Positions 1 through 12,282 of a stretch of 64,000 nucleotides of DNA are shown one piece after another (the first letter of the stretch is position 1; every line of letters begins with the position of its first letter). Made by a program: the position numbers and the translations under genes. The DNA lies in assembly GCA_015178975.1 (NCBI GenBank), contig WHVD01000029.1, positions 558,001 through 622,000 of the forward strand, read 5' to 3'. Source of the stretch: Hysterangium stoloniferum (taxonomy: Eukaryota; Basidiomycota; Agaricomycetes; Hysterangiales; Hysterangiaceae). Below the pieces are notes generated by a model. That model was given only the letters and a program-made list of their open reading frames with translations, did no database searches and was not told the origin of the DNA.

Positions 1-741
1 TAAAATGGTTACCTCCGTCGTTGGCTTCCTTTATATCTTGATGATTGCATGTGGTGTGCGTTACCATTTCTTTGAATCATATGTACACTCACGGTGTGGT
101 TATCCGACCAGTGCGCTGTAGCGTCACAGTATAATGGAAGACCAATAGATGACTTCTCAGCAAGGGCCTTTTGCCAGATTTTACCCATTCCTTCCTGGAC
201 ACTCATTTCATACGCTTCATCGGTTTTATTTGATTCGGCTATGGTGCTTTTAGCACTATTCAAGTACAAATCATCTTCCATCTCATCAGGGTCCGCATAT
301 CACATCGACACGATATATTTTGCCTTGGTCCTGATGGTTAACCTCGCCTCCCTTGTTATCCAAACATTAGCGCAGGATTCAAATCAAGTAAAATTAGCGG
401 CTTCGTCATTCTCGACAGTTGCTCTTGTCATAACAGGCGCACGCATTTTTGTCCGCCAGAGACAGAGTCATCGTGAAGCGCAGGTTTTACCACTCGTATC
501 AACCAAGACCCACAGCTCATCGAGGAAGGAGACATCTCCCAACCCATCTGCTCCTTCTCCAAGCATCCCACCACGTTCTGATCAACCCACTTCTTTAAAT
601 CCTCTCAATCTCAGCGCAATACAGCTGCAAAGGTCCGATACGCCATTCGGATCCTACGATTACGAGGGAAACTCACCTATAGATGATACAAAGTACACAT
701 CAGCATATATCACGCGTGAGACCATTGTCATTGTTGAATAA
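1..741 (+). CDS. DUF6533-like multipass membrane protein, 3' part
   Basis: This is the downstream end of a gene that starts left of the window. Bases 2-54 read as a hydrophobic segment (MVTSVVGFLYILMIAC), then a probable intron of about 55 bases (GTGTGC to CCGACCAG, about 53-108), then an open frame to the TAA stop at 739-741. That frame has two further membrane segments (VLFDSAMVLLALFKYK and TIYFALVLMVNLASLVI), a third hydrophobic stretch ending in the basic TGARIFVRQRQ, and a long Ser/Pro-rich cytosolic-type tail ending in TIVIVE. This order matches the C-terminal half of the large DUF6533 family of Agaricomycete integral membrane proteins, whose function is unknown. I assigned the family from this pattern only. 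The methionine-like start at 94 is a GTG inside the intron and should not be used. Confidence 0.6.
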
Positions 742-1338
742 GTAGGGTGGTTGAAGCAGGATTATTAGTCATGTGTTGACGTAGCCTCCGATATGAACCT
801 TGCAAAGGACGCAGAAAATACCACATTTTATGGACATTGGATTTGTCAAAGATTAATTGTAATAACGACAGGATCCATTCTTTTGCTTGTTTTTCTACTT
901 CATTGTTTTCATCAAGTGTTTTGGACTACACATATTGTCATAATACCCACTGTCATAATGTCCAGTAGTAATCATATGTCACATACATCGCGAGAAGTTC
1001 CTCTGTTGTGTGGACTTCCTGCTATGACAAAGAAGGTATGGCTTTGGGCACACCAGCAGATATCAATATATATATTTTGATTCCTTCAATATCTTAATTC
1101 ACGTATGCTGGAATGTATTACTGAGATTGAACAATTATTTTATTCTATGCATAATTTTGATCTCTTTGACGTCGCGGGTTGCGCAGTTGGGGTTGTCGCT
1201 TTCTGGTCTGCTAGCTATCTCACTGAACTCACTATCATGTCTGTGGCGGCTTTCGATCCTCCATTTAGCTTTGCTCGGGGTACCGCGTATTCGCACGGTA
1301 TCGTGCGAACAACATTCGCGTCAGTCTTTGCGGTCTGA
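742..1338. other. No recognisable gene
   Basis: Short open frames occur here (for example 793-1080 and 1105-1338, plus strand) but they have no recognisable domain, no good intron structure and overlap each other in different frames. It lies directly downstream of the membrane protein gene and probably holds its 3' untranslated region plus unassigned sequence. Confidence 0.4.
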
Positions 1339-1505
1339 CATCAGGAAAGTGGGAAGATCAGTAAGTATGCCGTCTATATTGTCTAGAGCCATCTAGGAGA
1401 GCTAGCTAGGCACACTACAGATCCCTATTTACTAGTCGGTATAAAAGCTTACTATAGTTCTAGGGAGTCTACGTAATGGGTGTAGACAATCCCAAATCCC
1501 TGATG
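1339..1505. repeat. MITE-like element, copy a (167 bp)
   Basis: It begins CATCAGGAAAGTGGG and ends CCCAAATCCCTGATG, which are inverted repeats of each other with a few mismatches. A second copy with the same ends lies at 15427-16380 inside a Tc1 element, where TA flanks both sides. The flanks of this copy (GA and AA) are no longer a clean TA pair. This copy is valuable because it shows the site later hit by a solo LTR in the other copy: here the GGGAAGATCAGTAAG junction is uninterrupted. Confidence 0.7.
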
Positions 1506-1918
1506 AAGCATGTTAGGATCATGTTCGAGCTCTCCACCGACGCGAATTGGCCGCAAGCTTTACTCAACATCATCCCTCGTCAATGTCAGTCGCAACAAAG
1601 CCCGCACCCCTCGAATCACGTTATTATGGCCCTTACGACAAGCTCTTCAACTACGCTTTCGGCGAAGAATTTATCCTCTTCGTTGCCTGAACCACGAGTA
1701 GTAACCAGCTTTCATTAAATACTACTGATGGGCGAATGAACCTTATAACAGACAGAGGGCAGACACCCAGATGCGCCAGGAAGTCAGACTATGGAGGAGC
1801 TATGATGGTGCTATGGGTAAATCAATATGAATGTTGTAGTACACGTATGAAGGAGACATCGACAAGAAACATTGTTAAATAATGAGGCTATGCCACCCGT
1901 AATATATTATAACAGAAT
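1506..1918. other. No recognisable gene
   Basis: Small open frames are present (1510-1701, plus strand) without recognisable motifs. It separates the MITE from the converging minus-strand membrane gene and may hold that gene's 3' untranslated region. Confidence 0.35.
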
Positions 1919-2574
1919 TTACTCAAAAGCCGACAATTGATGCACGTCTTCATTCTCTTCTTGATGGTAATGCCCGGCGAGCTCGTCCCCAAAGAAGCCG
2001 GAAATGCCCACAGAGGTTAGGAGGACACTGTGGGAACCTTCGGTACCAGAATTGGACAATGTATTCTCCTCGTTCCAGCGATGTGCTTTTAGACGCAGCC
2101 GTAGGACTAATCTGCACACCGACACAATCGACAAGACCTGGCTATAGCTGGAGGAAGGGATCGATCTGGATTGAATGACTGTGGATCATGATGGAGTTTA
2201 GGAAGCCTACCATCCTCCCAAGCTTTTGTGTGTGTTGGGGGCAAACTGGAAGGGTTTATAAGAAACCATAGAGTGGTTGATCATAGGTATTCACGTACCA
2301 ATGTTAGAGCAAGATTAAAGAGATGGGTGAGACATACGACAACGTAGTACAATATTCCGTCCCGCACATATAAACGGATGACAGGGACTCTTCAGAAGAT
2401 GATCAGCCCCTTCACACGGCTAAAGAAAGGAGTGAACCCATACCCTGTTAAGGGCTTCACTCCTCTTCTACCAAACTCTCCAATTTTTTTGAGCGTCATC
2501 ACGAGGATTATAGTATCAGCTAAAAGTACCCCCGCATAATACGCCGAGCCGGATATGTCGACACTTTTGGCCAC
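1919..2574 (-). CDS. DUF6533-like membrane protein, two 3' exons
   Basis: Read on the minus strand, 2574 to 2299 gives a hydrophobic segment (YYAGVLLADTIILVMTL) and then, in a shifted frame, VPVIRLYVRDGILYYVVV followed by CLTHLFNLALTL. The RDGILYY motif followed by a membrane helix is characteristic of DUF6533 proteins. The frame ends at a canonical donor GTACGTG at 2298. A downstream exon ending at the stop near 1919 carries a last hydrophobic stretch (VLSIVSVCRLVLRLRLKA) and a polar tail. The frame shift between the first helix and RDGILYY means either a short unseen intron or a break. Upstream exons should lie between about 2600 and 3250 but I could not place them. It may be an intact spliced gene or a remnant; it converges on the gene at 1-741. 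Confidence 0.45.
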
Positions 2575-5165
2575 AAGGCATATTCTGGTAAGCGCTAATT
2601 ATAAACGACCACTGGTCAGCTTCGCACTCGGAGGAAAGTATTTTCCTCACCAATCAAAAATGGAGGTATATCTACGCGTTCTAAAGTATTTGACAGGCCC
2701 CATTATAAGTGGAAGAAAAATGTGATTGGCAACCTACTGGACAATTTGTATGTGGCAGTGAACATACAGCCTAACATGAGCATCCACAAGAAGGTAAGAA
2801 AGATCAAAATCCGGCGTCGCCTATTGTACAGCGCGTATGTCCTAAGAATCATTATCCCTTGAGGACAGTAATTTAGTATTACATCGAGCAGGGTAATATC
2901 GCTATGAATCTTCTCACACGTAGTAACTACATATTTGGAAATTTTTAAAAAAAAGTGTTAGCATCGCCGCACAACGGGCAGCAGGCGACATACCACTCAT
3001 AACAATGACGGCGGATGTGGTAGAGTATTGGGATTTCAAGAATATATTGCAGCTGAATTTTCTGTCGTTAACCACGCCTCGTGGAAAATAGTTCTGTTTT
3101 ACCTCTTTGAAAGGGATCTCAGTAACGTAGATGTTTAGGGAATAAAGATTGTCCTCCTCACCTTTGGAGACCATGAAGGATACATGGCTAAATATCAAAC
3201 AGTTGGTCAGAACGTGCAACTGTGTGAAATATTTGACTGGGGATATTACTGACTGAGGTTATTAATCACAAAAAAGAATGGGGTGAGATAGCGTGCGAGG
3301 AAAAATAGAAGAGTCATTCCACTCTTCTTATATTTCCAAATAGTTTCTATCTAGAACAACAGAAGAAATGGGCAGAGATCATTCGTTAATGATGAGTAGA
3401 CTGCCGACAGACGTTAAGAGCAATTGTACCTCGTCTCCCAATGTCAAAACTAGTCAATCAGCACCGAGATTGTACCAGGAGAGATGTTGAGTACCGTACC
3501 ATGATCGTATATCAATATGGTGGTGCCAACCATTACTGCATATCGCTGGTTGTTTCTGGGATGAGACTCGTGAGCAAAATATCCAGGAGTTCAATCAACC
3601 ACTGCTCAGTAAGTTGACTTACAACAGGACCTCAATATGCATAAATGCAGCAGCTTGCGTCTCTATAGGAGGAGCCATAAAATGACTTGATAATTTCATG
3701 CCTGACCATTCTCCGTATTTATCGCTCTCCAAACATCGCTTGACAGTGCTGACTGCAGGTGTATCCGCTCAGCTCAAGGGGCATCGGCATCGCTTCGACG
3801 ACCACAATTGCAAAGTTTGATAAGGTTTTTGAATGTGAGACGGGGTACGCGAGGCTGGAATTCGGGCTTGGCAAAATAAGAGATGGTTGTGGGCGGTTCT
3901 GATCCCAGATGAGATAGAGTGTGTGATTCCGGTGTAGCGATGAGGGGGAATTTGATAAGATGATAAGTTTTATCTTCCCGGCACAGGCAATCATGGGTCA
4001 TGTTACGTACATGGGCTTGTTGGGTTCACTGCCGCTCATAGGAGGGATACAAGTATATTTTGAGCGAAGCCGGGAGTGCCAGAAAGCGGCAAGCACTGGT
4101 CCGATGCAGTTGTTAGTCGTCCAGATAATGAGTGTTATTTTTTAGGGTACTATTTCATTTCGGTGATGTAGCACATGACGAGTGGAAAGGTCTCTCAGAC
4201 GGTCGGCTGCTGATAATTTGGCCAGACGTCCAAAGCAGACTGATATGATATGCGCATAGATAACACTAGGAAGGTATGAGATTTCCGAAAGAAACTGACT
4301 TGCTGTAATCGATTACATGATAGTATGATATTTATCAGATAACGGTGTTACCCCATATGGACATTCATTCCCACTAAAATTTCATTTCCGGCAAATAAAG
4401 ACAAAATTTAATTTTAATATACTCATGGCAATGGTTTGGTTCGTCGGACCGAAGTCAGGAAAGCCATACAACGATGCTCAAAGGAGTGACCGTTGGAACC
4501 AGCTTCATGTCGGTTGGAGAAAAACATGTTCCCAGAGCGCCTTCCTCGTACCTTTACAATAGGGTACATTGATTCCCCTTTCTTCGCGTAATTCATTCTC
4601 ATTTTCAGAGATTAAAAGTATTTACTCCGAGACAGAATGGTTGGTAGGAATTCAAATGCGTGCCAAAATGAGTTCATAGGGGAGATAAAGTTTGAGAACA
4701 CACGACCGGCCTGCGGTGCCGGTCTGGTACGAGAGGCAGGCTATGCTCTTGTTTTTGCCATGGTTCAAGGAAAAGTTGAGCTGAACCAACTGCCCTGAAC
4801 CAAAGCCACCACCAACTGTGTACTGTCCTCTCTCTATTGACTATTAGTGGCCAGCCAGGCGCCGACTTGAATAACCTGCTACCAGTTCTTTGGGACGAAT
4901 CAAAGTGGTAGGATCCGTCTTTCTCTGCCGAAATGGAAAAGCTTATTAGGGTTTACATACAGCAGATTGCGTTTCTCTAATCTCTAATAGAGCCGAGCCA
5001 GTCAGGGCCATACTTGATTTGGGCGTCCGGATATTTGGAGGGGCCAATATTAAGGAAAACCAAAGTTTCCGAATATCGTCCATACCTTGTTCCTAGAAAT
5101 GACAGATCCTCCTACATCCGCAATGCTGTATTCTCCATAGGTACCGAAATCCTCCGAAAATCAAA
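2575..5165. other. Unassigned, possibly upstream exons of the minus-strand membrane gene
   Basis: The minus strand from 3240 to 2914 is open and carries possible splice donors (GTGAGGAGG near 3161, GTAAAACAG near 3102), so it could contain 5' exons of the DUF6533-like gene, but I cannot tie it to the family. Open frames at 3719-4001 (minus) and 3960-4145 (plus) have no recognisable domain. The rest shows no gene, RNA or repeat that I can support. Confidence 0.3.
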
Positions 5166-5569
5166 GGCGCCCTATTAGGTAATATATTCACTCGTGTGAG
5201 GAATTCACCAGGAATTAACCGAAAAACTTGCATTCCTGATGTAAATACACAGTGGTTTTACTGGATATGGCTTTCTAAATCCGCAATACATAGAAAATGT
5301 CACGTCTCACTTATCTCAATGGCAGCACAAGTGTGGCTCAAGTCAGATTGTTAATACTAAAGGCCCAAGTCTAGTAGTCGTTGCTTCAAATCATAGTTCT
5401 CCTGTTTTTTTTTGAAAATCAATCTCCAGTTAATTTTCCTCATTTTACCATGATGGTAATTTCTTTGATTTTATTTGTGCTTTGGGTGTGCTTGGGCGCT
5501 TTCGAACTGGCCATGACACTCGGTCAATTCTCGGTCGCGAGTGAATGTATTACCTAATAGAGCGCCTTT
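5166..5569. repeat. Short element with 34-base inverted ends
   Basis: Bases 5166-5199 (AAAGGCGCCCTATTAGGTAA onward to CACTCG) are repeated in reverse complement at 5536-5569 with only about three mismatches. The interval between is about 340 bases, AT-rich, with no coding. This is the layout of a small non-autonomous DNA transposon. No clear target duplication flanks it, so the superfamily cannot be named. Confidence 0.6.
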
Positions 5570-6696
5570 ACTTCTCAAGCTCGCAAAACATTGTCATGGC
5601 CTCAACTCTCCTTTCCGAATTTTAACCGTAATACCAACAAGTGGAGCATCAATATGCTGGTATTATATTAGTGACTGGGGATTAGGGAATCGATGGTCTT
5701 GATATAGCGTGCGGATCGGAGCCAGATATGGGGCGGCAGAGGAACTATCCAAACTTAGAAGGATAGTAATTAAGGCAAAAGCCTAAAAGAGAAGGTTTGT
5801 TGATCATTCGGTTGCCTTTATGTAACGTTGTTGAACCACAAGACTGAGCTAGCCGACCCAGTCATTGTCGCCGGCGTCCGCCCACGGCGGCGTCGTTTTA
5901 CATACAGTCCTCCACTTCTATTTACCGCCACCATATGCGACCTATCTTGGGACATGCTGAAAAGAGATACTTGACAAATATGCACACTTATTTCTAAGTT
6001 CAGCAGAAGAACCATCAAACTATTGTAAGGAGCAATCACACTTTCTCTTGATAATCACACTTTCTCTTGATAATCAACATTCTCTTTTGGCTTCCATATG
6101 CCGCCTCATAACCTTCATTTCTATCTTGTTATCATACAACGAATCACAAATGATGTGGTACACCTCCTACGTCGTGGTGGTGTAACCACAACGAGCTTAC
6201 TTCACCACCCTTCCTCTGACGCCGTAATGCAGCCTAGCTGTAATTTTGTTCCACAACCACAATAGGAGGTGGATGTATTTACCAAAACTATGGTGCATTA
6301 TAAGCGCACTACTGCTTCCAGCACCTCAATTGATATATATAATCCTTCTCTCCACGAAGCATTAACGTTCGTAAAAGCGCAAGAGTAGCGCCGCCTAATC
6401 AGCGCAATCCCATTATTTCAGTTAGAGAATCTCAGCATCTAGAATTCCCGTTTCTTCACTGCGTACTGAAATAGGGACTGCCATTTCAAACCCAAGTCAC
6501 CCACAACGACTCGAAAAACCGTGTCTGTGCCTCCGCAGTCTGGCATGTATGTAAGCCTGGCGCCCCAGTCTTATGCTTTCACTCATTGTTCCCATTATGT
6601 GTTCACTCCTTGTTATGTGTTCACCCTTTGTTTCTTGTTTCCTTTGTTCCACTCCTTTGTTCTGGCACATGACCACAGCATGTATATAGCCTAGGT
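5570..6696. other. No gene seen; one tiny tandem repeat
   Basis: Apart from two adjacent copies of a 19-base unit (TCACACTTTCTCTTGATAA) at about 6036-6073, nothing recognisable was found. Minus-strand frames at 5818-6039 and 6497-6742 show no motifs. Confidence 0.35.
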
Positions 6697-6872
6697 CAGT
6701 GTTGTGACTGACCCGGGTAATTACCATTTGGCTAATAATCAAAGGTCATTCGATTTTTTTTACTGTATCTGACCATGGGTTAGTGGGGTAAAAAAGGGTA
6801 AATGTCTACGAAATTCACACTAGGCCTTGTATTCATTATCAGACACCTTGACACAGTTCAGAGATATGTCAG

Positions 6873-7429
6873 TGTTAAGTGCCGTGTCGGGAACTCATTC
6901 GGGAACTATCAGAAAGTCACCGGAAAGTCAGGAACTATTGGATAGGGTCAGGACGTTGGCTTCAGCTTATGTGCTGCGCCTCTATGCAAACACTCAAAGT
7001 CCTTAATTTCAGAGGTGAGACTTACAATGGAAGATACAGATATTCAGAGTTCTGAAGAGTTCTGAATATTGAGCGTACAGAAAGATGGAAGAGGGAATAA
7101 GAAACTAAGTCAATATCAGATCTAAAGTAAAGTACAAATTCGCAGAAACTAATATAAGTCTTCTCGTTATTGTACTACAAACTAAGACCATAATAAGACA
7201 GAAATAGGAGTATTCTGAAACAGGAATACAATAAGACATATCGGGGAGACAATATTTCGAAATGGGAATATAATAGACAAACGAGTGAATACTTGTCAAT
7301 GGACAGATTACCAAATATGGAACAAGGGAAGAATGTGGAAGATACAGTAACTATGATGTTCCATAGTCGGAGGTCGGAAGTTGGAGGTCGGGAGTTGGAT
7401 ATTGAAACATCCGGGAATGGGTTGTAACA
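6873..7429. mobile_element. Solo LTR (TGTTAAG...TTGTAACA family) in the hAT element
   Basis: A 557-bp segment beginning TGTTAAGTGCCG and ending GGGTTGTAACA is flanked by the 5-bp duplication GTCAG (6868-6872, 7430-7434). TG...CA ends and a 5-bp duplication identify an LTR-class insertion. It carries the TTGGCTTCAGCTTATGTGC core near its left end, as do other LTRs of this window. Confidence 0.85.
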
Positions 7430-7487
7430 GTCAGTAACCTCTGATGTGCCTCCTGAACCATCATTCTCTGTCCCAGGCCCAAATGGC

Positions 7488-7799
7488 TCAGCATTTCATA
7501 GAACTCCAGCTTTTGTCTGTAATTTTGGACACCCTGTATCCAGAACGTGTCCCATCCTGCTTCAACTGACCAATTAAACATGTCTGCATGCACTTCTGTT
7601 TTTTCCTCTTCAGACCACTTCCTGCTGAATTGTTTGTCCCTTTTTCCTTTTCGACTGAACTACTATCTGATTCAGCCTCTTGCTTATACATGCATGCCTT
7701 CTTTTTGACCTCATCAGGACAATACTCACAATTAAGAAGGTGATTTGTCCTGACTGCCATCTTGCCAGTGTGTTGTTTTACACCCTGTTTTGCTGCCAT
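7488..7799 (-). pseudogene. hAT transposase N-terminal fragment
   Basis: The frame starts MAAKQGVKQHTGKMAVRTNH and continues with a Cys-x2-Cys motif (CEYCPDEVKKKAC), an acidic Ser-rich stretch and a basic patch KRKKQK. This is compatible with the BED-type zinc finger region at the start of fungal hAT transposases. The frame stops after about 103 residues and the catalytic domain is absent from the element. Its position inside hAT termini supports the call more than the sequence itself does. Confidence 0.5.
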
Positions 7800-8255
7800 A
7801 AGGTCAATTTAGTGTAAAGTGGACATATAGGGGCTCCTCATTGACATGCCTTCAATCATGAGAAACTCAGCAGGACAAGCCAATTCCACAAGTCCACATG
7901 CAACAGCTTTCTCCTCTTGATCCTTAATAATGGTTAACCTTTCCTTGGTACAATAAATACACCTGGCACCATGAAATGTTGAATTGACTTTCTGAGCATC
8001 TCAATGAAAGTGTTCCCAGAGCCAGGACTTCTCTCGCCCCATTGAGGTATCACTGAACAGGTAAATACAACCCAAATGTTTGTGCATGCTTTCATTTGGC
8101 AGTTTCAAATCTAAGTTTGATGTGGCTTCAGGATTAGCTGACTGACTCTACTGACCCCCCAAAATTCTCCCATCCAAATGACTGACAGTAATTACCCCCT
8201 GACCTGGGTAAGGTAAATACTATTTTTACTGGTCAGTCACAACACTGGCCTAGGT

Positions 8256-9067
8256 AGTTTTCTCTCTCTTTCCTTACTGTACGCTGTAACCTCCTGTATT
8301 CCATCTCAGTTCTAGACAATACACCGTGGTCCTGTTAACTCGTGTGACCACCAGTGATCTCATTGACAATGGGATTCCAATGTATGAGCAAACATGTATG
8401 CTTTACAATGCTTCCAACCCAATTTTGGTCGGTGGTCCTCTATAATCCATTAGTTGATGATGCTCCTCATGGCAACACAATCAAAACCCTTGGTGAGATT
8501 GTGTCCCTCTTCAGCTTTTGGTTTGTCAATGGCTGTCAATTCCCATCACTGAGCAGCATCTTTCACACATGGTGGCCATGACTCCTGTGGTACAAGATGC
8601 CCTTGGACCTTGCAGTAGCTGCATGGGCGACAGTTCTCTCTTCAGTGATCTGTGCCTGCTGACTCACCAGTTACTAGAGGCGTATTTCAACTATGTCATG
8701 GTCACCCTTGCTATGTACCAGGATGTGTCATCTCATAAGTAGTTCTGTATTTACAAGCCAATCCAAATATTGACTAAGTTAACCTTGAGTAAGTTTAATC
8801 TAACTAAGAATACTGACAAATCTTACTGTAATTAAGCTTGTCAGGTCTACTTCAGGACTCCCTGATCACTACTCTTATATCTTTGACCTCCTGGATTCTC
8901 TCTACTCCCAGTTCTCACCCACACCTACTAACACCTATCTCATCACCCTGTGTTCATCCAGAGCCCTTCAGCTTAACCTCTGGTCTTGGTCTGACATCAG
9001 ATCAAACAATGCACTAAGTACTCATCCATTTGAAATTAGGACAACTAAGTAGAGTTGTGAGAGTATA
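8256..9067. other. Unassigned; possibly degraded gag-type sequence
   Basis: Plus-strand frames at 8354-8581 and 8518-8742 are open but not recognisable. The stretch lies immediately left of gypsy gag sequence and may be a decayed part of it, but I see no motif that proves this. Confidence 0.25.
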
Positions 9068-9087
9068 GCACATAAGCTGAAGCCAAG
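9068..9087 (-). repeat. Isolated copy of the shared LTR core
   Basis: GCACATAAGCTGAAGCCAAG occurs here, identical to the core found in reverse complement in several complete LTRs of the window. It sits at the edge of the gag fragment and probably marks an LTR scrap. Confidence 0.6.
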
Positions 9088-9249
9088 CTGGCAATAATAA
9101 TGACAATGGTAACAACTTGTCAAAAAGGTTTAAGGATAAGAATAAGACCAATTCAACATTGAACAACACTACAGCCTCTGGCAGCAACTCTGGGGCCTCC
9201 ACATTGAAGCCCAAAGATGATTTGAGTGGCAACTCAATGAAAATGGTAT

Positions 9250-10514
9250 TGTAATGTATTCAAGGGTTTCTCTTAGATAGCTCAATATATGCTATGTATA
9301 GTGTCACAGAGCTTCAACAATAAAACAAGCAAAGGTCCAGTAATTTAATGAGCTGCGCTATGAAGCTTAAACAACTCAAATCAATGCTTATTTTGATTAT
9401 TGAAAGGTTCAATAGAACAATATATGACTCTTTTAGCAAATAAAAGAACTATTCCTTGAGAATAGGGGCTAGACGCTGAGTATATGCGCAGTAACTTAGC
9501 AGAGACTTGATATAAAGCTCCGGATTCTTGTATGATTATTTGTAACTATTAATAGTTATTTAACAAGGTGTTGGATAATTTATTAATAGAGAACATAATG
9601 TGTATTGGATTATTTGAGTGCTTGTACTTGATTAATTCAATAAACTTAGGGCTGGGCCTTGAATAATCTAGTATTGGCAGGGAATTTCAGTAAGGATACT
9701 TAGATACTTATTAGGTTTATTATGTAATTAATAGCCTAAAGGGTAGCTGTGAGGCTGAGGGAACTTAGATGATTAGCTAAGTTCAAGAGTTGTTGACAAA
9801 GATTCAAGATTCTGCAAGTGTAGGTGCTTGCAGTTAGTGTATCAGACTAAGGCTATTATTGTCCTTAGGATGATTAGATAAGCTTCTGAGCTGTGCAGTA
9901 AAATATGTGAGAGATAGATTGATTTTATTGGAAACTTGGCCCTCCTTGTATACATTTTGATAACTAAATATTTAATAATTTATTTACTTTATGAGGTCAT
10001 TATTTAGGTTATAATGACCTCATATTCTACTTATTTTTTACCCTTTATTTACCATGTGATTCCCCTCTCTGAGACAAGGTTCCAACCTTTGGCTTGAACA
10101 TGAAGGTTCAAGGCCGCGGTCCCGGGACGGAAGCATTTGACGAGTCGGCGGAATCAAATTATGACTCGAGTAAGCCGTTACAGTCACATTCGTGACTTGT
10201 GTGATATCCCGACACCGGAGGCTTATCTAATACGTCACGTGACTCCAAAAATGCGCACATTGAAGCAAAACAATGTGCCGAAAAGCAATAACTAAGTAAA
10301 TAAAATATAAATAATTAGTTAAAAATTATGATAAAATAAATAAGATATAATAGCATTATATGAGCTCATATATGGTATTATTATGCAAAGTTAAAAGGAA
10401 TTAGGCCTTATATTTCACAATAAAAATATAATAAAAATACAATAAATTCGAGAAAATATTAAATAATTCACAGAAAATTAAGAGAATATTATGAGATGAG
10501 GCTGATACCTCACA
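9250..10514. mobile_element. Solo LTR-like insertion, 1265 bp
   Basis: It begins TGTAATGTATTC and ends TACCTCACA, flanked by the 5-bp duplication GGTAT (9245-9249, 10515-10519). The gag sequence resumes on the other side, so the boundaries are firm. The inside is AT-rich except for a GC-rich block at about 10110-10270, as is common in LTR promoter regions. No internal genes are seen. Confidence 0.8.
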
Positions 10515-12282
10515 GGTATGCTCATGGATGCTGAAAAGCAGTGATAAAAGGACAACAACCTCTGCTTGTGGTGTGGTGCCACCAGTCACATAGCTGACAG
10601 ATGTCCTCTCAATATGAAAAGTCACACTCCCAAAGTGGAAAAGACATTGGAACTGCCCAGACTGGTGACTGAAGCAAAAAAAGAATAAGCTGCCTTCAGG
10701 CCTCCACACAGGCTGAGGGTTATGTTGAATCCCGCTGTGTGAATGAGGAATTTCATCTCAACACTTGCTCTTTCCAATCCTAATTCTTTTCTTGTTACCT
10801 TAACTTCAGACCCTTCCAGTTTTCAAGCATTGATCAATTCTGACTCAACTGATTGTTTTATAGATACTGCTTTCTTGACTTCACACAAGCTCAAGATGCA
10901 ATCAGTCAACCTGATCCCTCTTCATTTATTCAATGGCTCAAGTAATAATGTGATTACACAGGTTTGTGGCTGACTGATAGTTTTTCCTGTGGAACCCTTT
11001 GGCACATTACTCTGTATGTGACCCTGTTGGATTCAGGTTGCATGGTGATCCTTGGACACGACTGTCTCACCTGCTACAACCATTGATTGATTGGGCATTA
11101 AGACATCTCACTTTCTGGAGACCCAACACCGGTTTGCCAACACCCTCTTTAGTTTTGGCCAGGGCAGGAGCAGCAGCTCCACTGGCAACCCCCTCCATGA
11201 TGGAATCCCCATCTATCTCCCTTATTGGTGCTGATGCCTTTTTATGTGCTAGCAAATTAGATGAATCCCAGACTCGAATGTCTCTCAGATTGGCACATCC
11301 ATGAAATTGCCTGCTCTTTCAGAGACTCCAGTTGATCTTGGTGGCATCCTGTGGAAGTACCACAACTTTGCAGACATGTTTAATAAATGGCATGCTGTCA
11401 CTTTACCTCCCCATAGACCCTACAACCTTAAATTGACCTTGAGGATGGCATGGAACTGTCACAATCATCACAAAATGTACAAGACCATTTCTGATGACAC
11501 TTTGACTCAACTTTGGCAGTCAAGAAAATCTGATTTGTGTCAGTATTTTATGACTACTCCTGTTGATGAGGCCTAGGACACCATCCTAGGCAGCCAAAGA
11601 GTTGAGTACTTTCACTTCAATCTGTCACATCTATTCCTACATCAAGAGCTGCTAGACCATCAAGAATTCCATTATCACTGTTAACTAAAACAAGAGCAAC
11701 TACGATGCAAACTAGTCCTCAAGCATCATCATCAATCCATAAATCAATAGAAGTTCCAGAATAGTGTACAAAATCACCAAAATCACTGACTCTCCCAATT
11801 CAAGAACCTGAATCCCCACCTCCAGAATCAGTACTTTTGGGAAATGTCAAAATGTTTCAACAATTTGGAGATGTCTTTGGGAAAGTCCTTAAAGAACAAA
11901 TATCTACTTTGAAAGAAAATGAAATTATCATGAACAAACTGGAAGAGTTTACCAGAGAAGAACCATCAATGTTCAAGAATTTTATCACTCAATGGAAAAT
12001 GGGTTTTTGAGTTTGACTGAAGTTGTATGAATCTGATCAGTCAAAAATTATGATAGCTTCATACAGTATTTCCATAAAACCAGCTCAAGAATGGTGGCAA
12101 TTATATATGTATGTTGAATCCTCCAATTCCCCCTCTATCTTTTTTAGTGGATTATCTTGATTTCTTGGATGAACTATATGCTCAATTTTGGAGAAGCTGA
12201 TGCAGAAGGTTAAGCTGAGGAACAATTTGACAATATTTGAATGAAGAGTCATCATTATGTCATGAAATATTTGATACAGTTT

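Larger units (their letters stand above)
6697..8247 (-). mobile_element. hAT transposon, degenerate, with an LTR inside
   Basis: The ends are CAGTGTTGTGACTGACC and its exact reverse complement, and both sides are flanked by the 8-bp duplication GCCTAGGT (6689-6696 and 8248-8255). CAG-starting inverted ends with an 8-bp target duplication are the signature of hAT elements. The element is 1551 bp, or about 990 bp without the solo LTR at 6873-7429, far too short for a full hAT transposase. On the minus strand it keeps a Cys-containing N-terminal piece at 7488-7799. It is a non-autonomous or internally deleted copy. Confidence 0.85.
9068..11580 (+). mobile_element. Ty3/gypsy fragment: gag end, protease, start of RT
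   Basis: Fossil. Bases 9120-9245 read as a gag segment (SGASTLKPKDDLSGNS), and a zinc knuckle of the Cys-x2-Cys...His...Cys type (CLWCGATSHIADRC) follows at about 10560, on the far side of an LTR insertion (9250-10514). From 10743 the frame contains a retropepsin-type segment (FQALINSDSTDCFIDTAF), and 11300-11570 resembles the conserved linker leading into reverse transcriptase (FADMFNKWHAVTLPPHRPY). The copy is broken many times and ends where a different gypsy family begins near 11640. It looks old. Confidence 0.7.

Noticed and set aside
793-1080. Plus-strand 95-codon frame after the first membrane gene
   Set aside because: No domain, no splice support, and it begins after the stop codon of the membrane protein; probably chance.
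10401-10709. Minus-strand 102-codon frame
   Set aside because: It overlaps the end of a solo LTR and the zinc-knuckle segment of gag on the plus strand.
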